The position numbers and the translations under genes are program-made. A stretch of DNA of 64,000 nucleotides from Bacteroidales bacterium (GTDB lineage: Bacteria; Bacillota; Clostridia; Lachnospirales; Lachnospiraceae), in assembly GCA_023664535.1 (NCBI GenBank), contig JAMPFJ010000006.1:1-64000 (forward strand), given 5' to 3'. The notes beneath the pieces were generated by a model that was not told where the DNA came from, searched no databases, and was given only the letters and a program-made list of their open reading frames with translations. Positions 1 to 7,691 of this stretch are shown piece after piece. Numbering within the stretch: position 1 is the stretch's first letter; the number at the start of each line of letters is the position of its first letter.

Positions 1-39
1 GTTGTGGTACATATTGTAGCCTGCGGAAATAAAATTCAT
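1..39 (-). CDS. N-terminus of a gene cut by the left window edge
   Basis: On the minus strand an ATG at 39-37 is preceded by AGGAG (complement of 48-52) with 8 bases of spacing, and the frame stays open for 13 codons to the window edge (MNFISAGYNMYHN). The spacing and the clean Shine-Dalgarno site make a real start plausible, but 13 residues are too few to name a product. It would be transcribed away from the rest of the window. Confidence 0.45.
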   Translation of the reverse strand, partial: MNFISAGYNMYHN

Positions 40-356
40 ATCATCAACTCCTTGTATTCTAAAATTTAAGCATATCAAATCAGTTCCCACACCGTAATCA
101 TTTTGTGTTATAATGTGTTGTAGGTTTTCCTTTCCCTTATTTTTTTCCTCACTAGAGGTCGTAACAATAAGAGAAAGCAAATAGCATAAGGGAAAGTCTA
201 AGGGCAAGCTCACACCTTGCAAATTTAGTGTTTTCAAGGGTTGGAGCAATTTTTGATAATAAATTATAACAGTTATTAAATTCCTTAGATTTGGTGAAAA
301 TCAAATTCCGGTTTATAGGGGAATTTGTTGTAACATAGAATGAGGAGGAGAACGGC
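40..356. other. AT-rich non-coding stretch at left edge
   Basis: No convincing gene is present. A TATAAT with an upstream TG (TGTTATAAT, 106-114) could be an extended -10 reading to the right toward the small gene at 357, although no good -35 lies at the right distance. The short minus-strand frame here lacks a ribosome site. Confidence 0.4.
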
Positions 357-536
357 ATGGCAGATGTAACCTATACTTTCGAGAGGATAAAAAGTGCAGT
401 GGTTTCTTATGCAAGAGGAGATTATAACGAGAAAAGTGATATTGGTTTGAGAATTGACAAAGGAATTTTAAAAGGAATATTTGCATTGTGCGGTTTTTAT
501 TCAGAAGTAGAGGAAGGCATTACAAAAAAGTGTTGA
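357..536 (+). CDS. Small hypothetical protein (59 aa)
   Basis: The frame opens at an ATG preceded by a strong GAGGAGG-type site about 5-8 bases upstream and ends with TGA at 534-536. The product begins MADVTYTFERIKSAVVSYAR and ends in EEGITKKC; it is mixed-charge, has no membrane segment and no motif I recognise. It lies 39 bp upstream of the DUF4406-like gene on the same strand and is AT-rich like its neighbours, so it probably belongs to the same accessory patch. The function is unknown. Confidence 0.5.
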   Translation: MADVTYTFERIKSAVVSYARGDYNEKSDIGLRIDKGILKGIFALCGFYSEVEEGITKKC

Positions 537-575
537 TATATGAAAGATAATCGGGATTTGGCGGAGGCGAATATT

Positions 576-878
576 ATGAAAACTATCACAATATGCGGTA
601 GTATGAAATATGAAAAAGAAATGCAGACAATAGCATTTAATTTAGAGACAAAACATGGTTATAATGTTTTGCAATGTGTGTATAATTCAAAAAAGGGGGA
701 GCTGACTTCTCTTGATTTGGATATGCTGAAAAAGGCACATTACAAAAAAATAGATATTTCTGATGGAATTTATGTTGTGGATATTCATGGGTATATAGGA
801 AATTCAGTAAGAGAAGAAATACAATATGCGAAAGAAAATGGAAAAGAAATTATTATGCATTCAAGCTATAATTTGTAA
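576..878 (+). CDS. DUF4406 / nucleoside 2-deoxyribosyltransferase-like protein
   Basis: This 100-residue protein starts MKTITICGSMKYEKEM, the pattern typical of small Rossmann-like proteins related to nucleoside 2-deoxyribosyltransferases (DUF4406). A second conserved block is HYKKIDISDGIYVVDIHGYIGNS followed by REEIQYAKENGKEI (residues about 65-95), matching the family pattern of a His, an Asp in a sD-xhhVV strand, GYIG, and EI.yA...GK. The start at 576 is preferred over an in-frame ATG at 540 because GGAGG (563-567) lies 8 bases upstream. Such proteins are common in phage and mobile DNA and are thought to bind or cleave nucleosides or nucleotides. The substrate cannot be told from the sequence. 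Confidence 0.75.
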   Translation: MKTITICGSMKYEKEMQTIAFNLETKHGYNVLQCVYNSKKGELTSLDLDMLKKAHYKKIDISDGIYVVDIHGYIGNSVREEIQYAKENGKEIIMHSSYNL

Positions 879-946
879 AACTGAAAAAGTCGGGATTTGT
901 GAGCGAGTCAAATTTGAATTGGCAAAGAGATAACGGAAAATTTACA

Positions 947-975
947 TTGATTTTTTGCATGGTTTTGAATATAAT
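947..975 (+). promoter_or_regulatory. Sigma-A type promoter for the hairpin RNA and abi gene
   Basis: TTGATT (947-952), a 17-bp spacer and a perfect TATAAT (970-975) form a strong vegetative promoter. The predicted transcription start, about 982, is only a few bases before the hairpin at 989-1026, so the RNA would begin essentially with that structure. Confidence 0.75.
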
Positions 976-981
976 ACATAC

Positions 982-1031
982 TAACAGAACCCAACACGCC
1001 TCTCAACGATGCGGACCATGTTGGGTCTTTT
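982..1031 (+). ncRNA. Compact hairpin RNA upstream of the Abi_2/AbiF gene
   Basis: ACCCAACA (989-996) pairs perfectly with TGTTGGGT (1019-1026). Inside, CGC (997-999) can pair with GCG (1011-1013), leaving a 5-nt bulge (1014-1018) on the 3' side and an 11-nt loop (1000-1010). CTTTTAATTT follows. The hairpin starts about 7 nt after the predicted transcription start and ends 25 bp before the abi start codon, so it may be a separate short RNA (the T-run could terminate it), a 5' leader, or both. I recall that AbiF/Abi_2 HEPN genes are often accompanied by a structured RNA; that link is memory, not something seen here. Confidence 0.6.
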
Positions 1032-1050
1032 AATTTAGGGAGAATGTTGA

Positions 1051-1941
1051 ATGGGAGAATTAAAAGCACATCAGCTGCCTATGACAGTTAATGAACAAGT
1101 GGAAAATCTGAAAAGGATTGGATTGATTGTTGATGATGAGGAGTATGCGAAGAAAATATTGAATGACATTTCGTACTTTAGGCTGATTAAGGCATATAGT
1201 CTTAACTTGAAACCAAAGAATGGAAAGTATAATGGGCAGACCACCTTTAAACAGATTGTTGATTTGTATTTATTTAATGCTAATTTTAGACAAATAATAT
1301 TTCCCCAAATTGAGAAAATTGAGATTAACGTCAGATGCAGAATTGCAAATTATTTTGCCGGACAGTACGGTGTTTTGGGATATTTGGAGGCGGATTATTT
1401 TGTAAATGCACAGTATCATAAAGAATTTTTAGATGATATTGAGGAAGAAATTGCCAGAAATTCAAAGGCTCCTTTTGTACGCAATTTCAGAGAAAACTAT
1501 GAAGGGGGAAATTTACCGATTTATGCATTGGTAGAAGTATTTAGTTTTGGAACTTTATCAAAATTTTACAAGAATATGCTGAATAAGGACAAAAAAGCTA
1601 TAGCAAAGACATTTGGTGTGGGATATACATATATAGAAAGCTGGCTGGAAAGTATTTCATATGTTAGAAATATATGTGCCCATTATGGACGTTTATACAA
1701 TGCTAAATTGTCCAAGACACCAATGTTATATAAGGAATATACACAAAAAGGAATAGGAAATAATCGGATTTATGGGGTGCTTTTGTGTATGAAGTATTTG
1801 ATTAAGAATGATGTCCATTGGAACTTGTTTGTGGATAGAATAGAAATGTTATTTGATAAGTATGAAAGTGTAATGGCCAGTACGATGGGATTTCCAGAGG
1901 ACTGGAAAGAATTGCTTCAATCAATGCCAATAATGCGGTGA
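1051..1941 (+). CDS. Abi_2 / AbiD-AbiF family HEPN abortive-infection protein
   Basis: This 296-aa protein has the Abi_2 layout. An N-terminal segment has the family's ISYFRLIKAY motif (residues 40-49), then comes a helical core (FRQIIFPQIEKIEINVRCRI, 79-98), and near the C-terminal third is YVRNICAHYGRLYN. The last contains the HEPN RNase signature R-X4-H (R206, H211). Family members are associated with phage exclusion, and the HEPN motif predicts a metal-independent ribonuclease. The start is ATG 1051 behind AGGGAG. A consensus promoter and a stable hairpin lie directly upstream, suggesting control by, or partnership with, that RNA. The gene is AT-rich compared with the adjacent housekeeping genes, as expected for acquired DNA. 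The family call is firm; phage defence is inferred. Confidence 0.85.
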   Translation: MGELKAHQLPMTVNEQVENLKRIGLIVDDEEYAKKILNDISYFRLIKAYSLNLKPKNGKYNGQTTFKQIVDLYLFNANFRQIIFPQIEKIEINVRCRIANYFAGQYGVLGYLEADYFVNAQYHKEFLDDIEEEIARNSKAPFVRNFRENYEGGNLPIYALVEVFSFGTLSKFYKNMLNKDKKAIAKTFGVGYTYIESWLESISYVRNICAHYGRLYNAKLSKTPMLYKEYTQKGIGNNRIYGVLLCMKYLIKNDVHWNLFVDRIEMLFDKYESVMASTMGFPEDWKELLQSMPIMR

Positions 1942-2009
1942 TTTCATCATCAGTCCGGGAATGGAATTTATTGAAAATTAAATAGCAATCGCTTTATTCG
2001 TTTCAGAAG

Positions 2010-2708
2010 TCAGTTCAATCCTCCTGCTTGGCTTCGCCCGGCATAATTACATATTCCCATGCAGATAGCGTAGGCGAGGTCCTTTTGGTAATTGGAATCG
2101 GTAAGCTTCGCCGCCTCTTCGGGACAGGATAAAAATCCGCACTCCACGATAACGGCGGGGACCTGGGAATGCTTTAAAAGATAGTAGCTGTCTGAAGCTT
2201 TCTCTTTCCGCTTGTTGGAGGCATCTATGCTTAACAGCGAGTTCTGTATGGTCTGTGCAAAGTCCTTTCCCTCCTCGCTTCCGGAAAAATAAAATACCTG
2301 TGCGCCGTGCGGGGCAGTATCGGGATAGCTGTTTTGGTGAATACTGATTACATAGTCCGCATTTTTTTCCTTAAAAAACTGGATGCGGTTATTTAAGTCG
2401 GAAACTTTCTTATTGGATACATTGTCATCATAGAGCCCGCAGTCCGTTTCCCTTGTGAGGAACACGGTATAGTCCTGTGCAATAAGATAGTCTTTAAGGT
2501 AGAGGGCGATTTGCAGGTTTATGTCCTTTTCCCGGATTCCATTGGTGCTGACCTTACCCGGGTCGGAGCCGCCGTGTCCCACATCGATGACGATAACCGT
2601 ATTGTTACGGTGAGAGGCGGCAGTCTTTAGGCTGTATTCACGGATTATGCCAAAAACGGCAATCAGACATAAAAAAAGGGAAAGACAGGTGATGACAAAT
2701 CTTTTCAT
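2010..2708 (-). CDS. cwlD: N-acetylmuramoyl-L-alanine amidase, CwlD-like
   Basis: A 232-aa protein with one N-terminal membrane anchor (about residues 5-22) and an Amidase_3 domain. The zinc and catalytic positions of the family are visible: GHGG after VIVID, the Glu in IREKD, the His in SIHQN, and the Glu in VECGF. The length and single anchor match CwlD, which removes stem peptides from peptidoglycan during spore-cortex muramic-lactam formation. The start MKRFVITCL is chosen because AGAGG (complement of 2713-2717) sits just upstream; a longer in-frame extension lacks this. It diverges from sua5 across a short shared promoter region. The CwlD assignment rather than another membrane amidase is probable, not certain. 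Confidence 0.85.
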   Translation of the reverse strand: MKRFVITCLSLFLCLIAVFGIIREYSLKTAASHRNNTVIVIDVGHGGSDPGKVSTNGIREKDINLQIALYLKDYLIAQDYTVFLTRETDCGLYDDNVSNKKVSDLNNRIQFFKEKNADYVISIHQNSYPDTAPHGAQVFYFSGSEEGKDFAQTIQNSLLSIDASNKRKEKASDSYYLLKHSQVPAVIVECGFLSCPEEAAKLTDSNYQKDLAYAICMGICNYAGRSQAGGLN

Positions 2709-2776
2709 TGTACCTCTTAACAAATCTGCTCTTACGAACAGCTTATGAAAAAGGGAGGCTGAGTATGCGTGCAATC

Positions 2777-2805
2777 TTGCAGAATAAGGAAAAAAGGAGT
2801 ATACT
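2777..2805 (+). promoter_or_regulatory. Promoter of the sua5-rpiB unit
   Basis: TTGCAG (2777-2782), 17 bp, TATACT (2800-2805), with predicted start near 2812. It lies inside the longer in-frame extension of the sua5 frame, which supports translation beginning downstream at the TTG at 2840. Confidence 0.65.
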
Positions 2806-2839
2806 TATCTTATTCTTTTGTCTCAAGGAGGCATATGTT

Positions 2840-3988
2840 TTGGAAGAGCAGATACAAAGGACAGAGATGACCACCCGGGTAATTGAAACGGCGGGTATGG
2901 AACAGAAACCGGAGCAGTTAAAGAAAGCACTGGCGCTGCCGGCAGGGTGCCTCGGAAGAGGCGGCCTGGTGGCATTTCCTACGGAAACCGTATATGGACT
3001 GGGCGCAGATGCGTTAAACCCCACGGCGGCGGCAAGAATTTACCAGGCAAAGGGAAGACCTTCGGACAATCCCCTTATTGTCCATATTGCCGATGTGGGG
3101 GATATGGCGAAAATCAGCCATACCAATGCGGTGGCATATATGCTGGCACAGGCGTTCTGGCCGGGACCGCTGACGATAATCCTGCCGAAAAAAGGCATTG
3201 TACCGGATGAGACGACGGGAGGACTGGATACCGTGGCAATCCGTATGCCGGCTCACCCGGCGGCGTTGGAGCTGATTCGGCAGTCCGGGGTTTACGTGGC
3301 GGCGCCCAGCGCAAATACCTCCGGCAGGCCCTCCCCCACAAAGGCGGAGCATGTATTAGAGGATATGATGGGAAAAATTGAGTATATTATAGACGGCGGT
3401 TCCGTGGGTATAGGAATTGAATCCACGATTGTGGATGTGTGCGGCGCCCTGCCCACTATTCTGCGTCCGGGCTTTATCACCAAAAAAATGCTGGAAGATA
3501 TTGTCGGACCGGTTATGGTTGACCCGGCATTGGAAAAACCGGCGGAAAATCTTCGTCCGAAGGCGCCGGGAATGAAATATACCCATTATGCGCCGAAAGG
3601 AGAGCTGACGCTGGTGGAGGAAATACCGGCGGAGGAGTATGCAAAAGAAGCCGGTGAAACGGACAGGACGGCAGAAGCGGGACGGCTGGCGGTTACGGAA
3701 AAAATCTGCCGGCTGGCAAAAGCGAAAAAAGCAGCGGGTTACCGGGTGGGTGTTATGGCGACTAAGGAAACGATTTCCTGCTATGACATGGCGGTGGATA
3801 AACTGGTCTGCATCGGCAGCCGGGAGAAGCAGGAGACGGTGGCGGCAGGGCTTTATGCGGCGCTTAGGGAATTTGATGCGGCAGAGGTAGAATATATTTA
3901 TGCAGAGAGTTTTCGGGGCGACGGGCTTGCTTATGCCATTATGAACAGGCTGTTGAGGGCAGCGGGACACCGGGTAATTCGGGTATGA
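2840..3988 (+). CDS. sua5: L-threonylcarbamoyladenylate synthase (Sua5/YwlC type)
   Basis: This enzyme makes threonylcarbamoyl-AMP from threonine, bicarbonate and ATP for the t6A modification of ANN-decoding tRNAs. The N-terminal YrdC domain shows AFPTETVYGLG, the KGRPSDNPL loop and SANTSGRPSPT. A linker with GMKYTHYAPKG leads into the C-terminal Sua5 domain ending in the RGDGLAYAIMNRLLRAA motif, so it is the long two-domain form. The start is taken at TTG 2840, 8 bases after a perfect AAGGAGG (2825-2831) and downstream of the promoter at 2777-2805, giving 382 aa. An alternative is ATG 2765, which also has GGGAGG. rpiB follows 33 bp downstream. Confidence 0.92.
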   Translation: MEEQIQRTEMTTRVIETAGMEQKPEQLKKALALPAGCLGRGGLVAFPTETVYGLGADALNPTAAARIYQAKGRPSDNPLIVHIADVGDMAKISHTNAVAYMLAQAFWPGPLTIILPKKGIVPDETTGGLDTVAIRMPAHPAALELIRQSGVYVAAPSANTSGRPSPTKAEHVLEDMMGKIEYIIDGGSVGIGIESTIVDVCGALPTILRPGFITKKMLEDIVGPVMVDPALEKPAENLRPKAPGMKYTHYAPKGELTLVEEIPAEEYAKEAGETDRTAEAGRLAVTEKICRLAKAKKAAGYRVGVMATKETISCYDMAVDKLVCIGSREKQETVAAGLYAALREFDAAEVEYIYAESFRGDGLAYAIMNRLLRAAGHRVIRV

Positions 3989-4021
3989 ATACAGGGAAAT
4001 AGAGATAGGGAAGGACGGTAA

Positions 4022-4456
4022 TTGGAAATGATAGCATTAGGCTGTGACCATGGTGGATATGCGTTGATGCAGGAGGTAAAAAAGCATCTGGGGGAAAGAG
4101 GGCTGGAATATAAGGATTTCGGCTGTTATACGACGGATGCGGCAGACTATCCGGTATATGCAAGGAAAGCGGCGGAGGCAGTTGCCTCGGGTGAATGCGA
4201 TACCGGTATTTTGATTTGTGGAACCGGAATCGGCATGTCTGTTGCGGCAAACAAGGTAAAGGGAATCCGGGCGGCGCTTTGTCATGACTGCTTCAGTGCG
4301 GCGGCAACAAAGGAGCACAACAATGCGAATATGCTGACGATGGGCGCACGGGTAATTGGTCCCGGGCTGGCGCTTAAGATTGTCGACATCTTTCTGGATA
4401 CTCCTTTTTCCGGAGACGAGCGCCATGTCCGCAGGGTAAGCATGTTGGAGGATTAG
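4022..4456 (+). CDS. rpiB: Ribose-5-phosphate isomerase B (RpiB/LacAB family)
   Basis: This enzyme interconverts ribose 5-phosphate and ribulose 5-phosphate in the pentose phosphate pathway. The sequence shows the family N-terminus IALGCDHGGY, the active-site segment GILICGTGIGMSVAANKVKGIRAAL, and HNNANMLTMGARVIG. The length of about 144 aa is normal. The start could be TTG 4022 (AAGGA six bases upstream) or ATG 4028, two codons later; the difference is trivial. It follows sua5 closely and is probably co-transcribed. LacAB-type isomerases share the fold but usually occur in lac operons, for which there is no sign here. Confidence 0.93.
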   Translation: MEMIALGCDHGGYALMQEVKKHLGERGLEYKDFGCYTTDAADYPVYARKAAEAVASGECDTGILICGTGIGMSVAANKVKGIRAALCHDCFSAAATKEHNNANMLTMGARVIGPGLALKIVDIFLDTPFSGDERHVRRVSMLED

Positions 4457-4480
4457 GATAGCTGATAAAGTGGTGATGAG

Positions 4481-4699
4481 ATGAAAATGTTGGCGCTGAT
4501 ATCCCAGCTTGCGATTTCCATGCTGACGGCAATTCTGATTAGCGGCGGAATCGGGTACCTGATAGATGCCTGTCTGGGAACCAATTTATTTATTATATTT
4601 TTACTGTTGGGCATTGCAGGCGGGTACAAAGCCTGTTATCTTGTAATATGCAAATTTTTAGGCAGGAAAAGCCTGTTTAATCATGATGATTCCCAGTGA
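4481..4699 (+). CDS. AtpZ/AtpI-family small membrane protein
   Basis: A 72-aa protein with two hydrophobic helices (about residues 5-27 and 33-55) joined by a short turn, in the pattern of the AtpZ / 'F0F1-ATPase subunit' family: GGIGYLIDACLGTNLFIIFLLLGIAGGYKACY. Such proteins are commonly encoded just upstream of atpB, and some are proposed to help c-ring assembly or carry Mg2+/Ca2+. Here it lies before the main atp promoter and 246 bp upstream of the second AtpI-like gene, close behind rpiB (24 bp), so it may be transcribed with rpiB rather than with the ATP synthase. Confidence 0.75.
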   Translation: MKMLALISQLAISMLTAILISGGIGYLIDACLGTNLFIIFLLLGIAGGYKACYLVICKFLGRKSLFNHDDSQ

Positions 4700-4740
4700 T
4701 GGCGAATTAAGGGGAAAAAAGAAAAAAATTAAAGCTTTTA

Positions 4741-4769
4741 TGGACATTCGCTGGAAAACTTAGTATAAT
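4741..4769 (+). promoter_or_regulatory. atpIp: Main promoter of the ATP synthase operon
   Basis: TGGACA (4741-4746), 17 bp, TATAAT (4764-4769), predicted start about 4776. The leader of about 170 nt before atpI contains no gene that I can support. Confidence 0.75.
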
Positions 4770-4945
4770 TAGAGTGTTGCGGTTTCCATTTTGTGGTAAA
4801 ATAGGATATTCCTGTTTACCGGGAAAACAGGGATTCATTCCCTGGCAGGTGAAAAAGGCGGATTAAGGACAGTAAACTTGGGAATAGTAACAGTTAAGAA
4901 GCTTCCTGTTTCATTTTGGCAGGGATGAAAAAAGGATGAAGATAT

Positions 4946-5374
4946 ATGAATCAGGTAAAGGAAACCCTTGTGGGTTTTTTGATGGGACTGGGCTTATATG
5001 CCGTATGCGTTGAAGGGATAGGTATTGTGTTTTCTGATGACAGGCTGACTTATACGCTGGGTCTGTTATTCGGTGCTGCCATAGCGGTTCTTCTTTTTCT
5101 TCATATGGCAAAAACCTTGAATCATGCTTTGGATTTATCCCCGGAACAGGCAACAAAATATGTCAGAAAGCAGAGCTTTTTACGGCTTGCCATTATGCTT
5201 GCGGCAATGATACTTGGTCTTTTGATACCGGTTATCGGGTTTATTCCGCTGGTTTTAGGGCTGCTGGGCTTAAAGCTTGGCGCACTGCTTGCTCCGTTTT
5301 TCTTGAAGCGGCTGTATCCGGACAGCTTCGTCACGAAGGAGGATTCCGCTGAGATGGAGAATCCGGCAGAATGA
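4946..5374 (+). CDS. atpI: ATP synthase subunit I
   Basis: A 142-aa membrane protein with four predicted helices (about residues 7-27, 33-53, 74-94 and 97-118), a conserved-looking loop LNHALDLSPEQATKYVRKQSFLR between helices 2 and 3, and a charged C-tail. Position and topology match AtpI, the first gene of many bacterial atp operons, an accessory factor for c-ring assembly that is not part of the finished enzyme. It lies directly after the operon promoter and 112 bp before atpB. Sequence conservation in this family is weak, so the call rests largely on context. Confidence 0.8.
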   Translation: MNQVKETLVGFLMGLGLYAVCVEGIGIVFSDDRLTYTLGLLFGAAIAVLLFLHMAKTLNHALDLSPEQATKYVRKQSFLRLAIMLAAMILGLLIPVIGFIPLVLGLLGLKLGALLAPFFLKRLYPDSFVTKEDSAEMENPAE

Positions 5375-5486
5375 AGGGACGGCATTTTCCGGGAAATGCA
5401 TTTACCAGGTAAAATATAACCAGGATACAGGCATTCTGGTTATATCAATATATTATTATGAATACAAGAGAAAGGAAGGTGAGGAA

Positions 5487-6212
5487 ATGGGTTATGGAAT
5501 GATGCCAATGCTGTTAGCGGCAGATACGGAAGTGGATTTTTCTATTCATCACTTGCTGGCCTATAAGTTTATGGGACAGACAGTGTACATTACCACATCG
5601 CATGTGTGCATGTTTATCATTATGGTTACCATCATGATTTTTGCGCTGGTCGCCAGAAAAAAGATTATGCATGCGAAAGAGATTCCGACAGGCTTTCAGA
5701 ATGTTGTAGAATTTGCAGTGGAAACGCTCCAGGGATTTGTTCATTCTTCTATGGGGCAACATGGCAGAAAATACATGAATTATGTGGGAACCTTATTTTT
5801 ATTCATATTATTATCAAACATTTCCGGATTATTTGGCTTAAGACCGCCTACGGCGGACTACGGAACCACATTCAGTCTGGCGTTGATTACATTTGTTATG
5901 ATTCAGTATAATAATGTAAAATACAACCATCTGGGTGCGATAACCGATTTGTTTCAGCCAATCTGGTTTTTGTTTCCGATTAACCTAATCGGAGAGATTG
6001 CCACCCCGGTATCCATGTCGCTGCGTTTGTTCGGTAACGTAATGGCGGGTACGGTTATGATGGCTCTTTATTACGGATTGCTGCCGATTTTTGCGAAATT
6101 AGGTATTCCGGCAGCGCTGCATGTGTACTTCGACCTGTTTTCAGGTGCGATACAGGCATATGTATTTGCGATGTTAACAATGGTATTTGTAACCCAGAAG
6201 ATAGAAGGGTAA
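5487..6212 (+). CDS. atpB: F-type ATP synthase subunit a
   Basis: Subunit a forms the ion half-channels against the c-ring in the membrane. The 241-aa protein has five to six hydrophobic helices. The invariant arginine is visible in MSLRLFGNVMAG, followed by the C-terminal helix DLFSGAIQAYVFAMLTMVFV with the conserved Gln. ATG 5487 follows an AAGGAAGGTGAGG ribosome site. It is the second gene of the operon, between atpI and atpE. Confidence 0.97.
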   Translation: MGYGMMPMLLAADTEVDFSIHHLLAYKFMGQTVYITTSHVCMFIIMVTIMIFALVARKKIMHAKEIPTGFQNVVEFAVETLQGFVHSSMGQHGRKYMNYVGTLFLFILLSNISGLFGLRPPTADYGTTFSLALITFVMIQYNNVKYNHLGAITDLFQPIWFLFPINLIGEIATPVSMSLRLFGNVMAGTVMMALYYGLLPIFAKLGIPAALHVYFDLFSGAIQAYVFAMLTMVFVTQKIEG

Positions 6213-6231
6213 CAGATAAACAGTTATTTAA

Positions 6232-6537
<306 letters not shown>

Positions 6538-6576
6538 GCGTTGAAGATAAGAATTTAGTGAAAGGAGGATAGCTCT

Positions 6577-7143
6577 TTGATGAATACAATATTAGGGCTC
6601 GGGAGTCAGACGATGTTGTTGACGGACGGACATATTTTTGAGTTGAATGCGCAGCTAATCAACGACGTGATTATCCAGGCTATTGCCATATTTATCCTTT
6701 TCTTCTTCCTTTCCAATGTACTGTTTGAGCCGGTGAAAAAGGTGCTGGCAAACAGAACGGAGAAGATTAAAAATGATATTGAGTCCGCGGCAAAGGATAA
6801 AGAAGATGCGGCGGCGTTAAAGGCAGAATATGACGAGAAGCTCAAGGCGATTGAGAAGGAAAAGGAAGAAATTTTAGCAGAGGCAAGAAAGAAAGCGCAA
6901 AAGCGTGAGGCGGATATCGTAGAAGAAGCAAATGCGGAAGCGGAAAGGATAATCAATCGTGCAAATCAGGAAATTGAGTTGGAAAAGAGTAAGGTTTCTG
7001 ATGAGATGCGTAAGGAAATTGTACGTGTGGCAACGGCTATGGCGGCAAAGATTCTTTCGCAGCAGATTGATGAGAGCAGGCAGGATGCGTTAATCGAAGA
7101 TACTTTGAAGGAAATGGGTGGTAGTACATGGCTAAGCAGGTAA
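6577..7143 (+). CDS. atpF: F-type ATP synthase subunit b
   Basis: The peripheral-stalk subunit: one N-terminal membrane helix (about residues 30-50, AIAIFILFFFLSNVLF), then a long charged coiled coil (ANRTEKIKNDIESAAKDKED through residue 150). Length (188 aa) is slightly above the usual because of a short N-terminal extension. The start is TTG 6577 (8 bases after AAAGGAGG) or the adjacent ATG 6580. Its 3' end overlaps atpH by 16 bp, which suggests translational coupling. Confidence 0.94.
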   Translation: MMNTILGLGSQTMLLTDGHIFELNAQLINDVIIQAIAIFILFFFLSNVLFEPVKKVLANRTEKIKNDIESAAKDKEDAAALKAEYDEKLKAIEKEKEEILAEARKKAQKREADIVEEANAEAERIINRANQEIELEKSKVSDEMRKEIVRVATAMAAKILSQQIDESRQDALIEDTLKEMGGSTWLSR

Positions 7144-7661
7144 GTAAAACCTATGGAAGTGCGCTTTTTGAAGTGGCTGTGGAAAACAATACATTAGACA
7201 CCATTTTGGAAGAGGTACTTTTTGTCAAACAGACGTTTCTTGAAAACGCAGAGTTAACAAAGCTTTTGCTCCATCCCAACATCGAGAAGGAAGAAAAGAT
7301 TAAGGTTGTCGAGAAGATTTATAAGGGTAAGGTATCCGATGAGATTACCGGACTGATGACCATGTTAATCAACAAGGGTCATTTAAAGGAATTTATTCCG
7401 GTTTTTGATTATGTTATCCAGGCAATCAAAGAGGAAAAAGGGATTGGTGTCGCTTATATCTCTTCTGCCGTTCCGCTTAAGTCGGAGCAGAAGGATAAAA
7501 TCGAACAAAAGCTTTTGGACACGACGAAGTATCAGCAGATAGAGGGAATTTACCAGGTTGACCGGGAGTTAATCGGCGGTCTGGTGATTCGGATTTCTGA
7601 TACGGTGGTGGACAGCAGTCTGAAAACACAGATTGCAAATTTATCGAAATCTTTATTGTAA
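7128..7661 (+). CDS. atpH: F-type ATP synthase subunit delta
   Basis: The delta (OSCP-like) subunit joins the b-dimer stalk to the alpha3beta3 head. The 177-aa sequence opens with the family pattern SKTYGSALFEVAVENN and carries the C-terminal signature DRELIGGLVIRISDTVVDSSLKTQ. It overlaps the end of atpF by 16 bp and is followed 30 bp later by atpA. Confidence 0.96.
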   Translation: MAKQVSKTYGSALFEVAVENNTLDTILEEVLFVKQTFLENAELTKLLLHPNIEKEEKIKVVEKIYKGKVSDEITGLMTMLINKGHLKEFIPVFDYVIQAIKEEKGIGVAYISSAVPLKSEQKDKIEQKLLDTTKYQQIEGIYQVDRELIGGLVIRISDTVVDSSLKTQIANLSKSLL

Positions 7662-7691
7662 ATAAAAACAGAGAGAAGGTGCTAATTTTTT

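Noticed and set aside
152..358. Minus-strand frame of 68 codons near the left edge
   Set aside because: No ribosome site, no family pattern, and it overlaps the start of a better-supported plus-strand gene.
989..1026. Single hairpin considered as a CRISPR repeat
   Set aside because: Only one copy, no spacer-repeat periodicity on either side; better explained as an RNA linked to the HEPN gene.
3356..3970. Minus-strand 204-codon frame across sua5
   Set aside because: Composition is rich in Arg/His/Phe as expected for antisense of a coding frame; sua5 motifs on the plus strand are unambiguous.
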